The translations under genes and the position numbers were made by a program. Below are positions 43,457 through 53,706 of a stretch of DNA of 64,000 bases, in pieces (within the stretch, counting starts at the first letter, position 1; each line of letters begins with the position of its first letter). The notes beneath the pieces are model-generated. The model did not search any database, was not told the DNA's origin, and saw nothing but the letters and a program-made list of their open reading frames with translations. Source of the DNA: CAJBVG01 sp943372995 (GTDB lineage: Bacteria; Bacteroidota; Bacteroidia; Sphingobacteriales; Sphingobacteriaceae); contig CALSAQ010000005.1 of the NCBI GenBank assembly GCA_943372995.1, positions 177,455 through 241,454 of the forward strand. Direction: 5' to 3'.

Positions 43457-46408
43457 ATGAAAAAAATAACCCTTTCTATTGCTCTATTCCTCCAAATTTT
43501 GGTGGTATGGGCACAAATCCCTGCGAACTATTATAATACAACAACTGGTCTAAGTGGAACTCCCCTTAGGTCTGCTTTGCATGATATTATAGATAATCAT
43601 TCTTCAAAATCTTATTCTTCATTATTAACCTATTATCAAACTACTGATAAAAAAGCTAATGGAAAAGTTTGGGATATGTATTCTGATAATCCAGGTGGTA
43701 CACCTCCTTATGAGTTTACCTTTTCACAAAATTGTGGAAATTATTCGACTGAAGGCGATTGTTGGAACAGAGAACATTCGTGGCCACAAAGTTGGTTCAA
43801 TAGCAGTTCTCCAATGGTATCCGATTTATTTCACGTCTATCCAACTGATGGAAAGGTGAATGGCTGGAGAAGTAATTACCCTTATGGCGAAGTTTCAAAT
43901 CCAACTATTACCACTCTAAACGGTGGAAAACTAGGTCCTTGTTCTTTCCCTGGTTACTCAGGCACAGTATTCGAACCTATTGATGAATATAAAGGTGATT
44001 TTGCTCGTACCTATTTCTATATGTGTACAAGATATTATACAGAGGATTCGGGATGGCAAACGAATGATATGATTACTGGGGCAAACCTTAAACCATGGGC
44101 AGTAGATTTATTAAAAAAATGGCATCAGCAAGATCCTGTAAGTGCTAAAGAAATTGCAAGAAATAACGCAGTATATGGAATACAAGGAAACAGAAATCCA
44201 TACATCGATCATCCAGAATTTGTATGTATGATTTGGTCGGGTGTAAATTACTGTGCTGTGGTTCCTAGCATTACAAATATCAATACAAACCCTAGCACTC
44301 CTGGAGTAAATGTAGGAGTTTTTGTTTCTGCAACTGTTACTGATGATGGAAGTATCACTTTAGTAAACCTAAAATGGGGAACTAATTCGAACGCATTAAC
44401 CAATACCCATTTTATGGGTGGTGGTGCAAACAATGTATATACAAATACTACTGCAATACCTGGTCAGCCTAATGGAACTATTATCTACTATAAAATAGAA
44501 GCTACTGATAATTTATCTAATGTGGGCTCATCATCTGTATTAAGTTACACAGTGGGTACACCTCCTTCTCCTGCACCTGTAATTACAAACATCAATAAAA
44601 CTCCAAATAACCCTGGACCTTCTGATGCAGTAACTATAAAAGCTACCATTACAGATGATGTGAGTGTATCTTCTGCTAATGTAGTATGGGGTACAGATGG
44701 AACAACTTTCCCTAATACTATAGTGATGAATGCTGGATCAAATAATTTATATACTGCTATTTCATCAATACCTGCAAAAACTGCTGGAAGTACTGTGTAT
44801 TATAAAGTAAATGCACTCGATAATTTATCACAAAACACTAGCAGTTCTGTACAACAATATGTAGTAAGTTCAGGATCTAGTTCAGTTTGTGCTATTGACC
44901 TTTTATTCTCCGAATATTTAGAGGGTAGTTCAAACAACAAATACCTAGAAATTTATAATGGAACTGGGCAAGCTGTAGACTTATCAGATTATAAAGTAAA
45001 TCTATACAGTAATGGTTCAACAACTTCAACACAAGAGTTATTACTTAGTGGTACACTCAACAACAATGAAGTATATGTAATTAAAAACTCTGCTGCTACA
45101 TTATATAACGGTACAGCAACTGTAAGTAACGTAACTTTCTTTAATGGCGACGATGCCATAGCATTGTCGAAAATATCTACCGGACAATACGTTGATATAT
45201 TAGGTAAAATTGGAGAAGACCCTGGTACATCTTGGGCTGTGGGTAACATCAATATGTTAAATCATACGCTAATTCGTAAACCTAATGTTTTACAAGGTGT
45301 AAGTTCAAATCCTTCTGCTGGATTTCCTACACTAGCAACCGAATGGATTGTAGACTCGATTGATGTGGCTACATACTTAGGTTCACACACTATGAATTGC
45401 CCAACAGCAAACACTACCATTTCAACTAATCCATTTTTAGATAATACATTATGCAAAGGATCTTTTATTAATGTAGTGTTTCAAGTAGACGGTAGTATCA
45501 ACTCTGGAAATACATATACTGCTGAATTATCAGATGCTAATGGAAGTTTTAGTAATGCCATTTCTATCGGCACACTAAATTCTACAAACCTAATGGATGT
45601 AATACCTGCAACAATTCCAACAAATTCTATTGCAGGGAATGGCTATCGTATCAGGGTAAAAGCGAGTGACCCTCAAGCAATCGGTAGCGATAACGGAAGT
45701 AACATCACTATAAAAGATTTACCAACCATCAATGCAGGAAATGATATAACCATTTGCAAAGGATCTGCGGCCGTATTATCTGCAACTGGTGGGGTAATTT
45801 ATTCGTGGGATCAAGGTGCTGGAGACAGTAGCGTAGTTACAGTTATGCCAACAGAAACTACTGTATATTCGGTATCTGGAATAGACTCTAACGGTTGTAG
45901 CAATACAGATACTGTTATTGTGTATGTAAGAAGCGTAAATAAACCAAGCATAAACTTGGTAGGATTATACACCATACAATCTAGCAGTTCTACAGGAAAT
46001 CAGTGGTATAAAAATGATGAGATTTTACAAGGCGAAACAGAACAAGAATTAAATGTTGAATTATCAGGTACAGGTAATTATTATACTATCGTAACCGATA
46101 GCGTTGGTTGTATTTCTGACTCTTCAAATAATATGTTTATTGTTGTAAGTGGAATTTCAAAAGAATTACACTCTACTTTATCTATTTATCCAAATCCGAA
46201 TAATGGAGATTTTTATATTGATGTAAAATCAATTACTAACGGTGATTACACATTAGAGATTTTCAACTCTATCGGTCAGTTAGTAAAATCAAATACATTT
46301 AACACTTCTTCTGAGAACAAAGTAAACATACCTGAAGCTAAAGGTATTTATACTATTCGATTAAGAAATGAGACTTCAGTTTATACAGGAATTGTAGTTC
46401 TTCAATAA
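43457..46408 (+). CDS. Secreted endonuclease I with lamin-tail domain and T9SS C-terminal signal
   Basis: A multi-domain exoprotein of 983 residues. In order: signal peptide (KKITLSIALFLQILVVWAQ); endonuclease I domain, about 20-270 (NREHSWPQSWF with the His nucleophile region, SDLFHVYPTDGKVNGWRSNYPYGEV); two Ig-like repeats, about 275-470 (INTNPSTPGVNVGVFVSATVTDDG... and INKTPNNPGPSDAVTIKATITDD...); lamin-tail domain, about 478-600 (LFSEYLEGSSNNKYLEIYNGTG); an Ig/PKD-like region; and a type A T9SS sorting domain, about 905-983 (LSIYPNPNNGDFYI to YTGIVVLQ). It is probably used to digest extracellular DNA. ATG 43457 gives the signal peptide. A -7 box-like TATCTTAG stands at 43427. Confidence 0.93.
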   Translation: MKKITLSIALFLQILVVWAQIPANYYNTTTGLSGTPLRSALHDIIDNHSSKSYSSLLTYYQTTDKKANGKVWDMYSDNPGGTPPYEFTFSQNCGNYSTEGDCWNREHSWPQSWFNSSSPMVSDLFHVYPTDGKVNGWRSNYPYGEVSNPTITTLNGGKLGPCSFPGYSGTVFEPIDEYKGDFARTYFYMCTRYYTEDSGWQTNDMITGANLKPWAVDLLKKWHQQDPVSAKEIARNNAVYGIQGNRNPYIDHPEFVCMIWSGVNYCAVVPSITNINTNPSTPGVNVGVFVSATVTDDGSITLVNLKWGTNSNALTNTHFMGGGANNVYTNTTAIPGQPNGTIIYYKIEATDNLSNVGSSSVLSYTVGTPPSPAPVITNINKTPNNPGPSDAVTIKATITDDVSVSSANVVWGTDGTTFPNTIVMNAGSNNLYTAISSIPAKTAGSTVYYKVNALDNLSQNTSSSVQQYVVSSGSSSVCAIDLLFSEYLEGSSNNKYLEIYNGTGQAVDLSDYKVNLYSNGSTTSTQELLLSGTLNNNEVYVIKNSAATLYNGTATVSNVTFFNGDDAIALSKISTGQYVDILGKIGEDPGTSWAVGNINMLNHTLIRKPNVLQGVSSNPSAGFPTLATEWIVDSIDVATYLGSHTMNCPTANTTISTNPFLDNTLCKGSFINVVFQVDGSINSGNTYTAELSDANGSFSNAISIGTLNSTNLMDVIPATIPTNSIAGNGYRIRVKASDPQAIGSDNGSNITIKDLPTINAGNDITICKGSAAVLSATGGVIYSWDQGAGDSSVVTVMPTETTVYSVSGIDSNGCSNTDTVIVYVRSVNKPSINLVGLYTIQSSSSTGNQWYKNDEILQGETEQELNVELSGTGNYYTIVTDSVGCISDSSNNMFIVVSGISKELHSTLSIYPNPNNGDFYIDVKSITNGDYTLEIFNSIGQLVKSNTFNTSSENKVNIPEAKGIYTIRLRNETSVYTGIVVLQ

Positions 46409-46411
46409 TGA

Positions 46412-46449
46412 AAAAAGTCGGTCTAAAAATTTAGACCGACTTTTTTTTA
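46412..46449. terminator. Strong bidirectional terminator
   Basis: A 17-bp perfect stem (AAAAAAGTCGGTCTAAA at 46412-46428 and its complement at 46431-46447) with T-runs in both directions between two convergent genes. The stop codon of the minus-strand gene overlaps its T-run. Confidence 0.93.
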
Positions 46450-46653
46450 TGGATGCTCTATTTCATATTCCTTAAGTAAATCGCATAAGGACTTATAATA
46501 TTCTTTCAACATATTATCATCCAAATTAGGGTGAGCCTCATCTGGAATAGTTACTGGCATCTCTAAAAGAAACTTAGAAAGTTCTGGATACTTTTCCTCT
46601 ATTAGCATAGTGATCGCTAATATTTTTTCGGTTATTGTTTTTTCGTTTTTCAT
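46447..46653 (-). CDS. Small hypothetical protein, 68 residues
   Basis: A short acidic helical protein (KTITEKILAITMLIEEKYPELSKFLLEMP, then LDDNMLKEYYKSLCDLLKEY). No family name is known to me, but similar small proteins of this type are seen in Bacteroidota. It has no signal peptide. It lies 12 bp downstream of the DUF1304 gene on the same strand. Confidence 0.7.
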   Translation of the reverse strand: MKNEKTITEKILAITMLIEEKYPELSKFLLEMPVTIPDEAHPNLDDNMLKEYYKSLCDLLKEYEIEHP

Positions 46654-46665
46654 AATTCTATCAAA

Positions 46666-47043
46666 TTAAGCATTAATAGCATAAAGAATTATGCTAATAG
46701 TAATTAAAGCTGGTAAGGCTTGTACAAAAAATATTTTACGAGAAGCTGTTAATGCTCCATAAATACCTGCAATACTAACACACGACAAAAAAAACAAGGC
46801 CACATTGGCCTGCCATTGCGGGTCAGAAATCAACAAACACCAGATTAAACCCGCAGCAAGAAATCCATTATATAATCCCTGGTTGGCAGCTAATACCTTG
46901 GTTGGCTTGAACATTTCATTTGGCAAAGCTCCTTTAAATGTCTTTTTACCTAACGTTTCCCATGCAAACATTTCCATATACATAATGTATAGATGTTCTA
47001 TTGCTATAATGGCAACTAATGCACTAATGATGAGGTGTAACAT
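46666..47043 (-). CDS. DUF1304 membrane protein
   Basis: A 125-residue membrane protein with about four helices (LIISALVAIIAIEHLYIMYMEMFAW, GLYNGFLAAGLIWCLLI, VALFFLSCVSIAGIYGA, FFVQALPALITISIILYAI). The HLYIMYMEMFAW and ANQGLYNGFLAAGL patterns are those of DUF1304. Function unknown. Confidence 0.85.
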   Translation of the reverse strand: MLHLIISALVAIIAIEHLYIMYMEMFAWETLGKKTFKGALPNEMFKPTKVLAANQGLYNGFLAAGLIWCLLISDPQWQANVALFFLSCVSIAGIYGALTASRKIFFVQALPALITISIILYAINA

Positions 47044-47056
47044 AATATGAGTTGTT

Positions 47057-47083
47057 AATTATAAATTACAAATTATGAATTTT
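47057..47083. repeat. Heptamer array (AATTATA)
   Basis: Units AATTATA, AATTACA, AATTATG and a partial AATTTT (47057-47083) fill the 47-bp gap between the DUF1304 start and the tsaD stop. It is A/T-rich, so it is the least certain member of the array family. Confidence 0.6.
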
Positions 47084-47090
47084 CTAAGTC

Positions 47091-48110
47091 CTATATAGCA
47101 TAACGTGCTAACGGCGCTACATCTTGCCCCACAAAGTCTCCTTTTAAGTATTTATGATACCCTGCAATTGCAATCATTCCTGCATTATCAGTGCAATATT
47201 GAAAATCTGGAATATAGGTATTCCAACCTTTGGATTCCGACAGGTTAATAATCGCTTCTCTTAATCCTGAGTTAGCAGATACCCCTCCAGCAATAGCTAT
47301 TTCTTTTATGCCCAAATCTTCCGCCGCTTTCTCCAACTTATTCATCAATATACTTACAATTCTCTCTTGTATAGATGCACATAAATCGTTGATGTTTTCG
47401 TTAACAAAATTCGGATTTGCCTGAGTTTCCTTTTGTACAAAATACAAAATTTGAGTTTTTAATCCCGAAAAACTAAAATTATACCCTGGTATTTGAGGTT
47501 CTGTAAACTTGAATCGATGTTTATCTCCAAGTTTAGCATACTTATCAATTAATGGCCCTCCAGGATAAGGTAAACCCAACACTTTGGCCGATTTATCAAA
47601 TGCTTCTCCTGCTGCATCGTCGGTTGTTTCACCAATTACTTCCATCTCAAAATAGTCTTTAATCAATACAATTTGAGTATGGCCTCCCGAAACGGTTAGG
47701 CATAAAAATGGAAATTTTGGTTTAGGGTCATCTATAAAGTGTGCAAGTACATGAGCTTGCATGTGGTTAATCTCAATTAAAGGGATATTGGATGCTAAGG
47801 CAAATGACTTCGCAAAGGATGTACCTACTAATAATGCTCCCAATAAACCAGGCCCTCTTGTAAAAGCTACCGCATTGATATCATTTTTGCGTATTTTAGC
47901 GTTTTTAATAGCAGAATCGACAACTGGGATTATATTTTGCTGATGAATACGTGATGCAATTTCGGGGATTACACCTCCATATTGCTCATGTATGGCTTGT
48001 GTTGCGGTTACATTCGAAAGAATATTCCCATCAACGCATATTGATGCAGAAGTTTCATCACACGACGATTCTATGCCTAGGATAATTATTGGTTTAATAG
48101 AATTACTCAT
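47091..48110 (-). CDS. tsaD: tRNA threonylcarbamoyladenosine synthase TsaD
   Basis: Catalytic ATPase of the t6A37 tRNA modification complex (with TsaB/TsaE), 339 residues. Motifs seen are ILGIESSCDETSASI, the metal-binding INHMQAHVLAHF, TVSGGHTQIVL, DDAAGEAFDKSAKVLGLPYPGGP and AIAGGVSANSGLR. The start is 28 bp from the start of the divergent TamB-like gene. Confidence 0.97.
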   Translation of the reverse strand: MSNSIKPIIILGIESSCDETSASICVDGNILSNVTATQAIHEQYGGVIPEIASRIHQQNIIPVVDSAIKNAKIRKNDINAVAFTRGPGLLGALLVGTSFAKSFALASNIPLIEINHMQAHVLAHFIDDPKPKFPFLCLTVSGGHTQIVLIKDYFEMEVIGETTDDAAGEAFDKSAKVLGLPYPGGPLIDKYAKLGDKHRFKFTEPQIPGYNFSFSGLKTQILYFVQKETQANPNFVNENINDLCASIQERIVSILMNKLEKAAEDLGIKEIAIAGGVSANSGLREAIINLSESKGWNTYIPDFQYCTDNAGMIAIAGYHKYLKGDFVGQDVAPLARYAI

Positions 48111-48137
48111 TACGTTATAAAAAAGATTGCGAAAATA

Positions 48138-51100
48138 TTGGCATGGGTTTTAGGAAGCACACTTTGCTTGTTGCTAATACTATACTTTCTTTTTCGCCTA
48201 CCTTCTGTACAAACTTGGGTAGCTCAAAGAGCAGCATCATACCTTTCTTCTCAACTCAATACAAATATAAGACTAAAAGGGGTTGATATCGAATTCTTCA
48301 AAACTATCGTTCTAGAAGAGCTTTTGATTGAAGATCTCCATCAAGATACACTAATCTATGCGAAAGAATTTAAAGTAAATATGGGCCCTGTATTGCTCGA
48401 AAAAAATAAATTTACTGTAAACTCCATATCTCTAACTAATCCTGTATTTCATCTTAAAACATATAAAGGCGAGAAAAATTCAAACCTCAGTTTCTTGATA
48501 GATTATTTTAGTTCGGCACCCGATACAACGAATAAACCTACCAAACCTATTGATTTAAGAATTAGAAGTTTTAAACTTATTAATGCCGACTTTCTATATG
48601 ATGATGCCAACCTACCTCGTGAGGTACCAGGAACAATTGATTATGATCATTTGCACGTCACCAATTTAAACCTAGATATTAAAGGGTTTTCATTATTAAG
48701 AGGTGATATTCGTGCTGAAATAAAAAAACTAGACCTTAAAGAAAAAAGTGGATTTATTATTGATCAGCTTAGTGGCAACTTAAAATTCACCGAACAGGAA
48801 ATCGAAATTGCAAACTTATTATTACTTACACCATATTCAAACATCCACGATTATTATTCGATGAGATTTGATTCTCTAGCAGACTTCGACGACTATATCA
48901 ACAAGGTCAGAATGTATGCCGATTTTAATCAAAGTATTGTTTCGTTTAAAGACATCAAATTCTTTGCCTCAGCCATCAGCAAATACACTCAAGTGATGAT
49001 GTTGAATGGGAAAATAAACGGTACTGTGGCTAATTTAAGATCAAAAGATTTTGAATTATATACTGGTAAATCGACCGAATTAAAAGGAGAAATTTCTATA
49101 AAAGGATTACCTGATATTTACCACACTGATTTTTATGCTAAGCTACAAAAACTGAATACCACATACGATGATTTAACAGGCCTCCTTCGTGGTATCGACC
49201 AAGATTCTACTGCTGCAGTAATTCCAGAAGAGTTAAAAAATGCTGGTATTATAAAGTATGAAGGATACTATACAGGAACGGTATTTAATTTTAATGCAAA
49301 AGGATTTGTAAGTACAGACATTGGGAATATCTCAAATGATATTCACATGAATATCCTTCCAAAAATCCCTACATATGATGGTTCTATCCAGACCATAGGT
49401 TTCGATTTTGGTAAATTTTTCAACACCACTACCGTAGGTCCTGCTTCACTTAAACTAGTAGTCAATGGCAGAGGGTTTAGTATTCCCGACCTAAAAACTG
49501 AAATAGAAGCAAATGTAGAACAGATTGTAGTAAACAATCATTCATACAAAAACATCATCAGCAGTGGAAGTATCGCAAGTAAGAACTTTATTGGAGAAGT
49601 AACAATCGACGACAAAGACATTAACCTAGATTTTAATGGGAGTATAGATTTTAACGATATTAAAAATCCAGTCTTCGATTTCTATGCAGATATTAATCGT
49701 ATAGATTTAAAAGCGTTGAATGTAGTAAAGGATACACTAATTATTCAAAGTAAGTTAAATGTAAATTTCATTGGTAAAAGCTTAGATGGAATTATAGGAA
49801 CATTAGTATTTAATGAAACCAACATACAAGCAAAGAATAACGCAAAATATACTTTCCATAATATTAGTATCGACTCTAAATTCGACGGTAATGGGAAAAG
49901 CTTATCGTTAAGCTCTGATATTATTGATGCTGGTATACAAGGAGAATATAAACTTAGTACCATTGCTTCTGCAGTAAAAAGTGTAGTAAAAAGATACTTG
50001 CCTAGTTATGATTTAGGTAAAATAGTAAAATACCAGGAGCAAGATTTTAACTTTTATGTTAGGATAGATGACGCTAAACCATTAACAGATTTAATATATC
50101 CAGCATTAACCATTTCTAACAAAGCTAGCTTAATAGGTTATCTAAATACCGAAAAAAACATATTGAAAGTAAATAGTGGTATCGATTTTATCAAATACGA
50201 TTTCATTAAACTAGAAAAGCTAATTATCGACGGTGAAAATGATCAAAACAGATTTGACATTAACATTGCAAGTGAAACAGCATACATTAACGATAGTATT
50301 AATATTGATAACATTGCAATTGCTAATTCTATACAAAACGACAGTATTCGTTTTAACATAAAACTCGCTGAAAAAACATCTGCCAATCAACTCGACTTAA
50401 ACGGATTGCTCTCTACCAATAGCTCCGAACCTGTATTAGAGTTTTTACCTTCCGAGATTTTAATCGACAGTCAGCAGTGGGTTCTAAAAAACAACTTCCA
50501 AATAAAATTTGCTAGCGACAAAAAAATATATGTGAGTGATTTTGAAGTAACCAACGGCAATCAACTTCTCGGTGCAAGAGGAATTATATCAAAAGAATTT
50601 GAAGATCAGCTTTCCATCGACTTTCAGAATTTAAGTTTAAAAAGTTTCAATCAAATTCTAAAAAAATACAATGTAAATGTTCAAGGAGTTTTAAATGCAA
50701 AAACAAAAATAAATGGTCTGTTAGATGAAAGTGTAATCATATCAGATTTAAGTATAAACACATTGATTTACAATAAAGATACTGTTGGCGATTTACTATT
50801 CAATAGTACATGGGATCCAAAATCTGAATTAATAAATTTAAATGGAAGTATATTTAATAAGAGATTAAAAACCTTTGGTGTGGCTGGAAGTGTAAGTACT
50901 TCTAAATCGAAAAACAACCTCAACATCGATGTGATTATGAATGAAACTGACCTCGTTGTTATAGAGCCATTTGTAAAAGAATATGTATCGAGAATTAGTG
51001 GTAAAGCTACAGCTGACTTAAAAATAAGGGGGAGTTTAAACGAGCCTGCAATTAATGGCTATCTCACTTTGAAGAACGCAGGATTAAGAGTAAACTATTT

Positions 51101-52493
51101 AAATGCTAATTTAAAATTATCGGATCAAATACGTTTATCAGAAAACAAAATCTATTTCAATAATATACAGATAAGAGACAACGAAGGAAATAAAGCCAAT
51201 TTGAACGGAATTATTTCTCATACCTATTTCGATAAATTCAATTTAGATTTAAGGTTACAAGCAAACAATTTGCTTTGTTTAAATACCACTGCTAAAGACA
51301 ATGATTTGTACTATGGAAAAGCTTACGCTACAGGCTTATTTCAATTTAGAGGGCCTGTTGAGGATGTTAAAATAGATATTAATGCAAAAACGGAAAGAGG
51401 TACGAAATTCTACATCCCATTAGATAATACAAGTGCTATTTCTAAACAGAATTTTATTCGATTTGTAAGTCCAGATTCCTCTGAAAACAAAAAAGACGAT
51501 TATAGAATTAATCTATCGGGTATTAGTATGAACATGAATTTACAGGTAGATGAGCAATCGGAAGTACAATTAATTATGGACCCAAGTTCTGGTGAGATTA
51601 TAAAAGGTACAGGTAATGCTGATTTAAGATTGGTAATTAATTCATTAGGTACATTTGAAATGTATGGAACTTATGAAATTGCTGAGGGTGAATATAATTT
51701 TGTTCTACAATCATTAATCAGCAAGAAGTTTAAGGTTGATAAAGGAGGAACTATACGTTGGAATGGAGACCCATTGAAAGCGAAAATTAATTTATCTGCG
51801 GTATATGAAACCAGACCACAAATTTTACCACTAATACTTTCAGCAAGTCCGAGCGATACCAATACATACAGTTCAACACAAAGAGTGAAAGCAGAGTGTG
51901 TATTAAATATGCGCAACGAATTAATGTCGCCCGACATTAGCTTTGGCTTACGTTTCCCGGAAGACCAAAGTTTAACCACAAAGGTAGGTGGTTACTTAGC
52001 CAATGCCGACAATTTAAACAATCAGGTTGCAAGTTTATTGGTATTCGGTAGATTCAGCAATACGAGTACAAACGGAAACAATTACATTCCAACCACAGGT
52101 TTCTTAACAGCTCAACTCTCGAATTTAGTATCAACAAAAAATTTCGATTTAAACTTAGACAATGGTGTGGGTGGTTCGTTAAGATTATTTAATGATCGAA
52201 TTACAATCGACGGGTCATTAAACACTGCCAACAATTCTACTACTTCTAGTGATAATCAACAAGCTGCAGCCAGCTCTATAACTGGCGACGTAAATATTGA
52301 TTATAAAATTAGTAAGGATGGTCGATTTAGAGCAAAAGGATTTCAGCGAAATGACAATAATTCAGACGCTCTAAAAAGAGGTAACAATCAACTAGAACAA
52401 GGCGTTGGGTTATTCTATAGAATTGAATTCGATACCTTTGGTGAGTTGTGGAGGAAAATCTTTAAAAAAGAAAAGGACAAAGAAAAGAATTAA
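48138..52493 (+). CDS. TamB-like (DUF490) envelope protein
   Basis: A giant protein of 1451 residues with one N-terminal membrane anchor (LGSTLCLLLILYFLFRL) and a long periplasmic beta-rich body. The C-terminal DUF490/TamB domain is at about 1050-1420 (SGEIIKGTGNADLRLVINSLGTFEMYGTYEIAEGEYNFVLQ, RLFNDRITIDGSLN). Such proteins bridge the two membranes and move lipids or outer-membrane proteins. The start is odd: the frame is open upstream (VIKKIAKIL before AWVLG) without ATG, so TTG 48138 or a rare ATT/ATA start must be used. Its stop abuts that of ribBA with no gap. Confidence 0.88.
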   Translation: MAWVLGSTLCLLLILYFLFRLPSVQTWVAQRAASYLSSQLNTNIRLKGVDIEFFKTIVLEELLIEDLHQDTLIYAKEFKVNMGPVLLEKNKFTVNSISLTNPVFHLKTYKGEKNSNLSFLIDYFSSAPDTTNKPTKPIDLRIRSFKLINADFLYDDANLPREVPGTIDYDHLHVTNLNLDIKGFSLLRGDIRAEIKKLDLKEKSGFIIDQLSGNLKFTEQEIEIANLLLLTPYSNIHDYYSMRFDSLADFDDYINKVRMYADFNQSIVSFKDIKFFASAISKYTQVMMLNGKINGTVANLRSKDFELYTGKSTELKGEISIKGLPDIYHTDFYAKLQKLNTTYDDLTGLLRGIDQDSTAAVIPEELKNAGIIKYEGYYTGTVFNFNAKGFVSTDIGNISNDIHMNILPKIPTYDGSIQTIGFDFGKFFNTTTVGPASLKLVVNGRGFSIPDLKTEIEANVEQIVVNNHSYKNIISSGSIASKNFIGEVTIDDKDINLDFNGSIDFNDIKNPVFDFYADINRIDLKALNVVKDTLIIQSKLNVNFIGKSLDGIIGTLVFNETNIQAKNNAKYTFHNISIDSKFDGNGKSLSLSSDIIDAGIQGEYKLSTIASAVKSVVKRYLPSYDLGKIVKYQEQDFNFYVRIDDAKPLTDLIYPALTISNKASLIGYLNTEKNILKVNSGIDFIKYDFIKLEKLIIDGENDQNRFDINIASETAYINDSINIDNIAIANSIQNDSIRFNIKLAEKTSANQLDLNGLLSTNSSEPVLEFLPSEILIDSQQWVLKNNFQIKFASDKKIYVSDFEVTNGNQLLGARGIISKEFEDQLSIDFQNLSLKSFNQILKKYNVNVQGVLNAKTKINGLLDESVIISDLSINTLIYNKDTVGDLLFNSTWDPKSELINLNGSIFNKRLKTFGVAGSVSTSKSKNNLNIDVIMNETDLVVIEPFVKEYVSRISGKATADLKIRGSLNEPAINGYLTLKNAGLRVNYLNANLKLSDQIRLSENKIYFNNIQIRDNEGNKANLNGIISHTYFDKFNLDLRLQANNLLCLNTTAKDNDLYYGKAYATGLFQFRGPVEDVKIDINAKTERGTKFYIPLDNTSAISKQNFIRFVSPDSSENKKDDYRINLSGISMNMNLQVDEQSEVQLIMDPSSGEIIKGTGNADLRLVINSLGTFEMYGTYEIAEGEYNFVLQSLISKKFKVDKGGTIRWNGDPLKAKINLSAVYETRPQILPLILSASPSDTNTYSSTQRVKAECVLNMRNELMSPDISFGLRFPEDQSLTTKVGGYLANADNLNNQVASLLVFGRFSNTSTNGNNYIPTTGFLTAQLSNLVSTKNFDLNLDNGVGGSLRLFNDRITIDGSLNTANNSTTSSDNQQAAASSITGDVNIDYKISKDGRFRAKGFQRNDNNSDALKRGNNQLEQGVGLFYRIEFDTFGELWRKIFKKEKDKEKN

Positions 52494-53702
52494 CTACTTG
52501 CCTTTCAATATCGCATGTCCCATTTTATCTCTTTTGGTGATTAAATATCCTTGGTTGTGAACATTTGCATCAATTTCAATTGGAATATTTTCTACAATCT
52601 CTAATCCATAGCCAACAATACCAGCTCTTTTAGTAGGATTATTAGACATTAGTTTCATTTTGGTAATACCTAAATCTCTGATGATTTGAGCACCAATACC
52701 ATAGTCGCGTTGATCCATTTTGAAACCCAATTTCAAATTAGCTTCAACAGTATCAAAACCTTGTTCTTGTAAACGATAAGCTTTTAATTTATTTACTAGA
52801 CCAATACCTCTTCCCTCTTGGTTCATATAAACGATACAGCCCTTACCTTCCTTCTCTATCATTTGCATGGCTTTATGTAATTGAGGTCCGCAATCGCACC
52901 TGCAAGAACCAAAAATATCACCTGTAACACAAGATGAATGTACACGAACCATCACAGGTTCATCCTTTTCCCAAGTTCCTTTTATTATTGCTAAATGATT
53001 TTCTCCTGTATCTACTTGAGTATAGGCAATCATATCAAACTCGCCCCACTCCGTAGGTAGTTTAACACTTACTTCTTTTCTAATTAACGACTCATGTTTT
53101 AATCGGTATTCGATAAGATCTTTGATACAAATTAATTTCAAATCGAATTTCTTAGCAATGATTTCTAAATCGGGCAGACGGGCCATTTCTCCATCTTCTC
53201 TAATAATTTCTACGATTAATCCAGCTTCTTCAAATCCCGACAAACGAGCTAAGTCTACCGCAGCTTCAGTATGACCAGCACGACGTAATACCCCACCTTC
53301 TTTCGCCATTAATGGAAAGATATGTCCAGGGCGACCAAAGTCTTCGGGTTTCATACTAGGGTCGATTAATGCCATTACTGTTTTAGATCGATCGGAAGCT
53401 GAAATACCAGTAGTACAACCGTGACCAAGTAAATCTATAGATATCGTAAAATTCGTTTCGTGAGAGGCTGTGTTTTTTCCAACCATCAAATCTAAATTCA
53501 ACTCTTCACATCTCTCCTGAGTTATTGGAGTACAAATTAATCCCTTTCCATGAGTAGCCATAAAATTTATCATCTCTGGCGTTCCATTAGCAGCAGCTGT
53601 TAAGAAATCACCTTCGTTCTCACGGTCTTCATCATCCACCACAATTACGCATTTACCAAGTTTGATATCTGCTATTGCTTCTTCTATGCTATTAAATTTC
53701 AT
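52494..53702 (-). CDS. ribBA: Bifunctional DHBP synthase / GTP cyclohydrolase II
   Basis: Riboflavin synthesis, 402 residues. The N-terminal 3,4-dihydroxy-2-butanone-4-phosphate synthase has VVDDEDRENEGDF, GHGCTTGISASDRSKT and RRAGHTEAAVDLARLSG. The C-terminal GTP cyclohydrolase II has the zinc site CVTGDIFGSCRCDCGPQL, MNQEGRGIGL and the YGIGAQIIRDLG...SNNPTKRAGI part. ATG 53702 (MKFNSIEEA) is the family start; a codon 16 triplets earlier would overlap the glycosyltransferase. Confidence 0.97.
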   Translation of the reverse strand: MKFNSIEEAIADIKLGKCVIVVDDEDRENEGDFLTAAANGTPEMINFMATHGKGLICTPITQERCEELNLDLMVGKNTASHETNFTISIDLLGHGCTTGISASDRSKTVMALIDPSMKPEDFGRPGHIFPLMAKEGGVLRRAGHTEAAVDLARLSGFEEAGLIVEIIREDGEMARLPDLEIIAKKFDLKLICIKDLIEYRLKHESLIRKEVSVKLPTEWGEFDMIAYTQVDTGENHLAIIKGTWEKDEPVMVRVHSSCVTGDIFGSCRCDCGPQLHKAMQMIEKEGKGCIVYMNQEGRGIGLVNKLKAYRLQEQGFDTVEANLKLGFKMDQRDYGIGAQIIRDLGITKMKLMSNNPTKRAGIVGYGLEIVENIPIEIDANVHNQGYLITKRDKMGHAILKGK

Positions 53703-53706
53703 TTTT

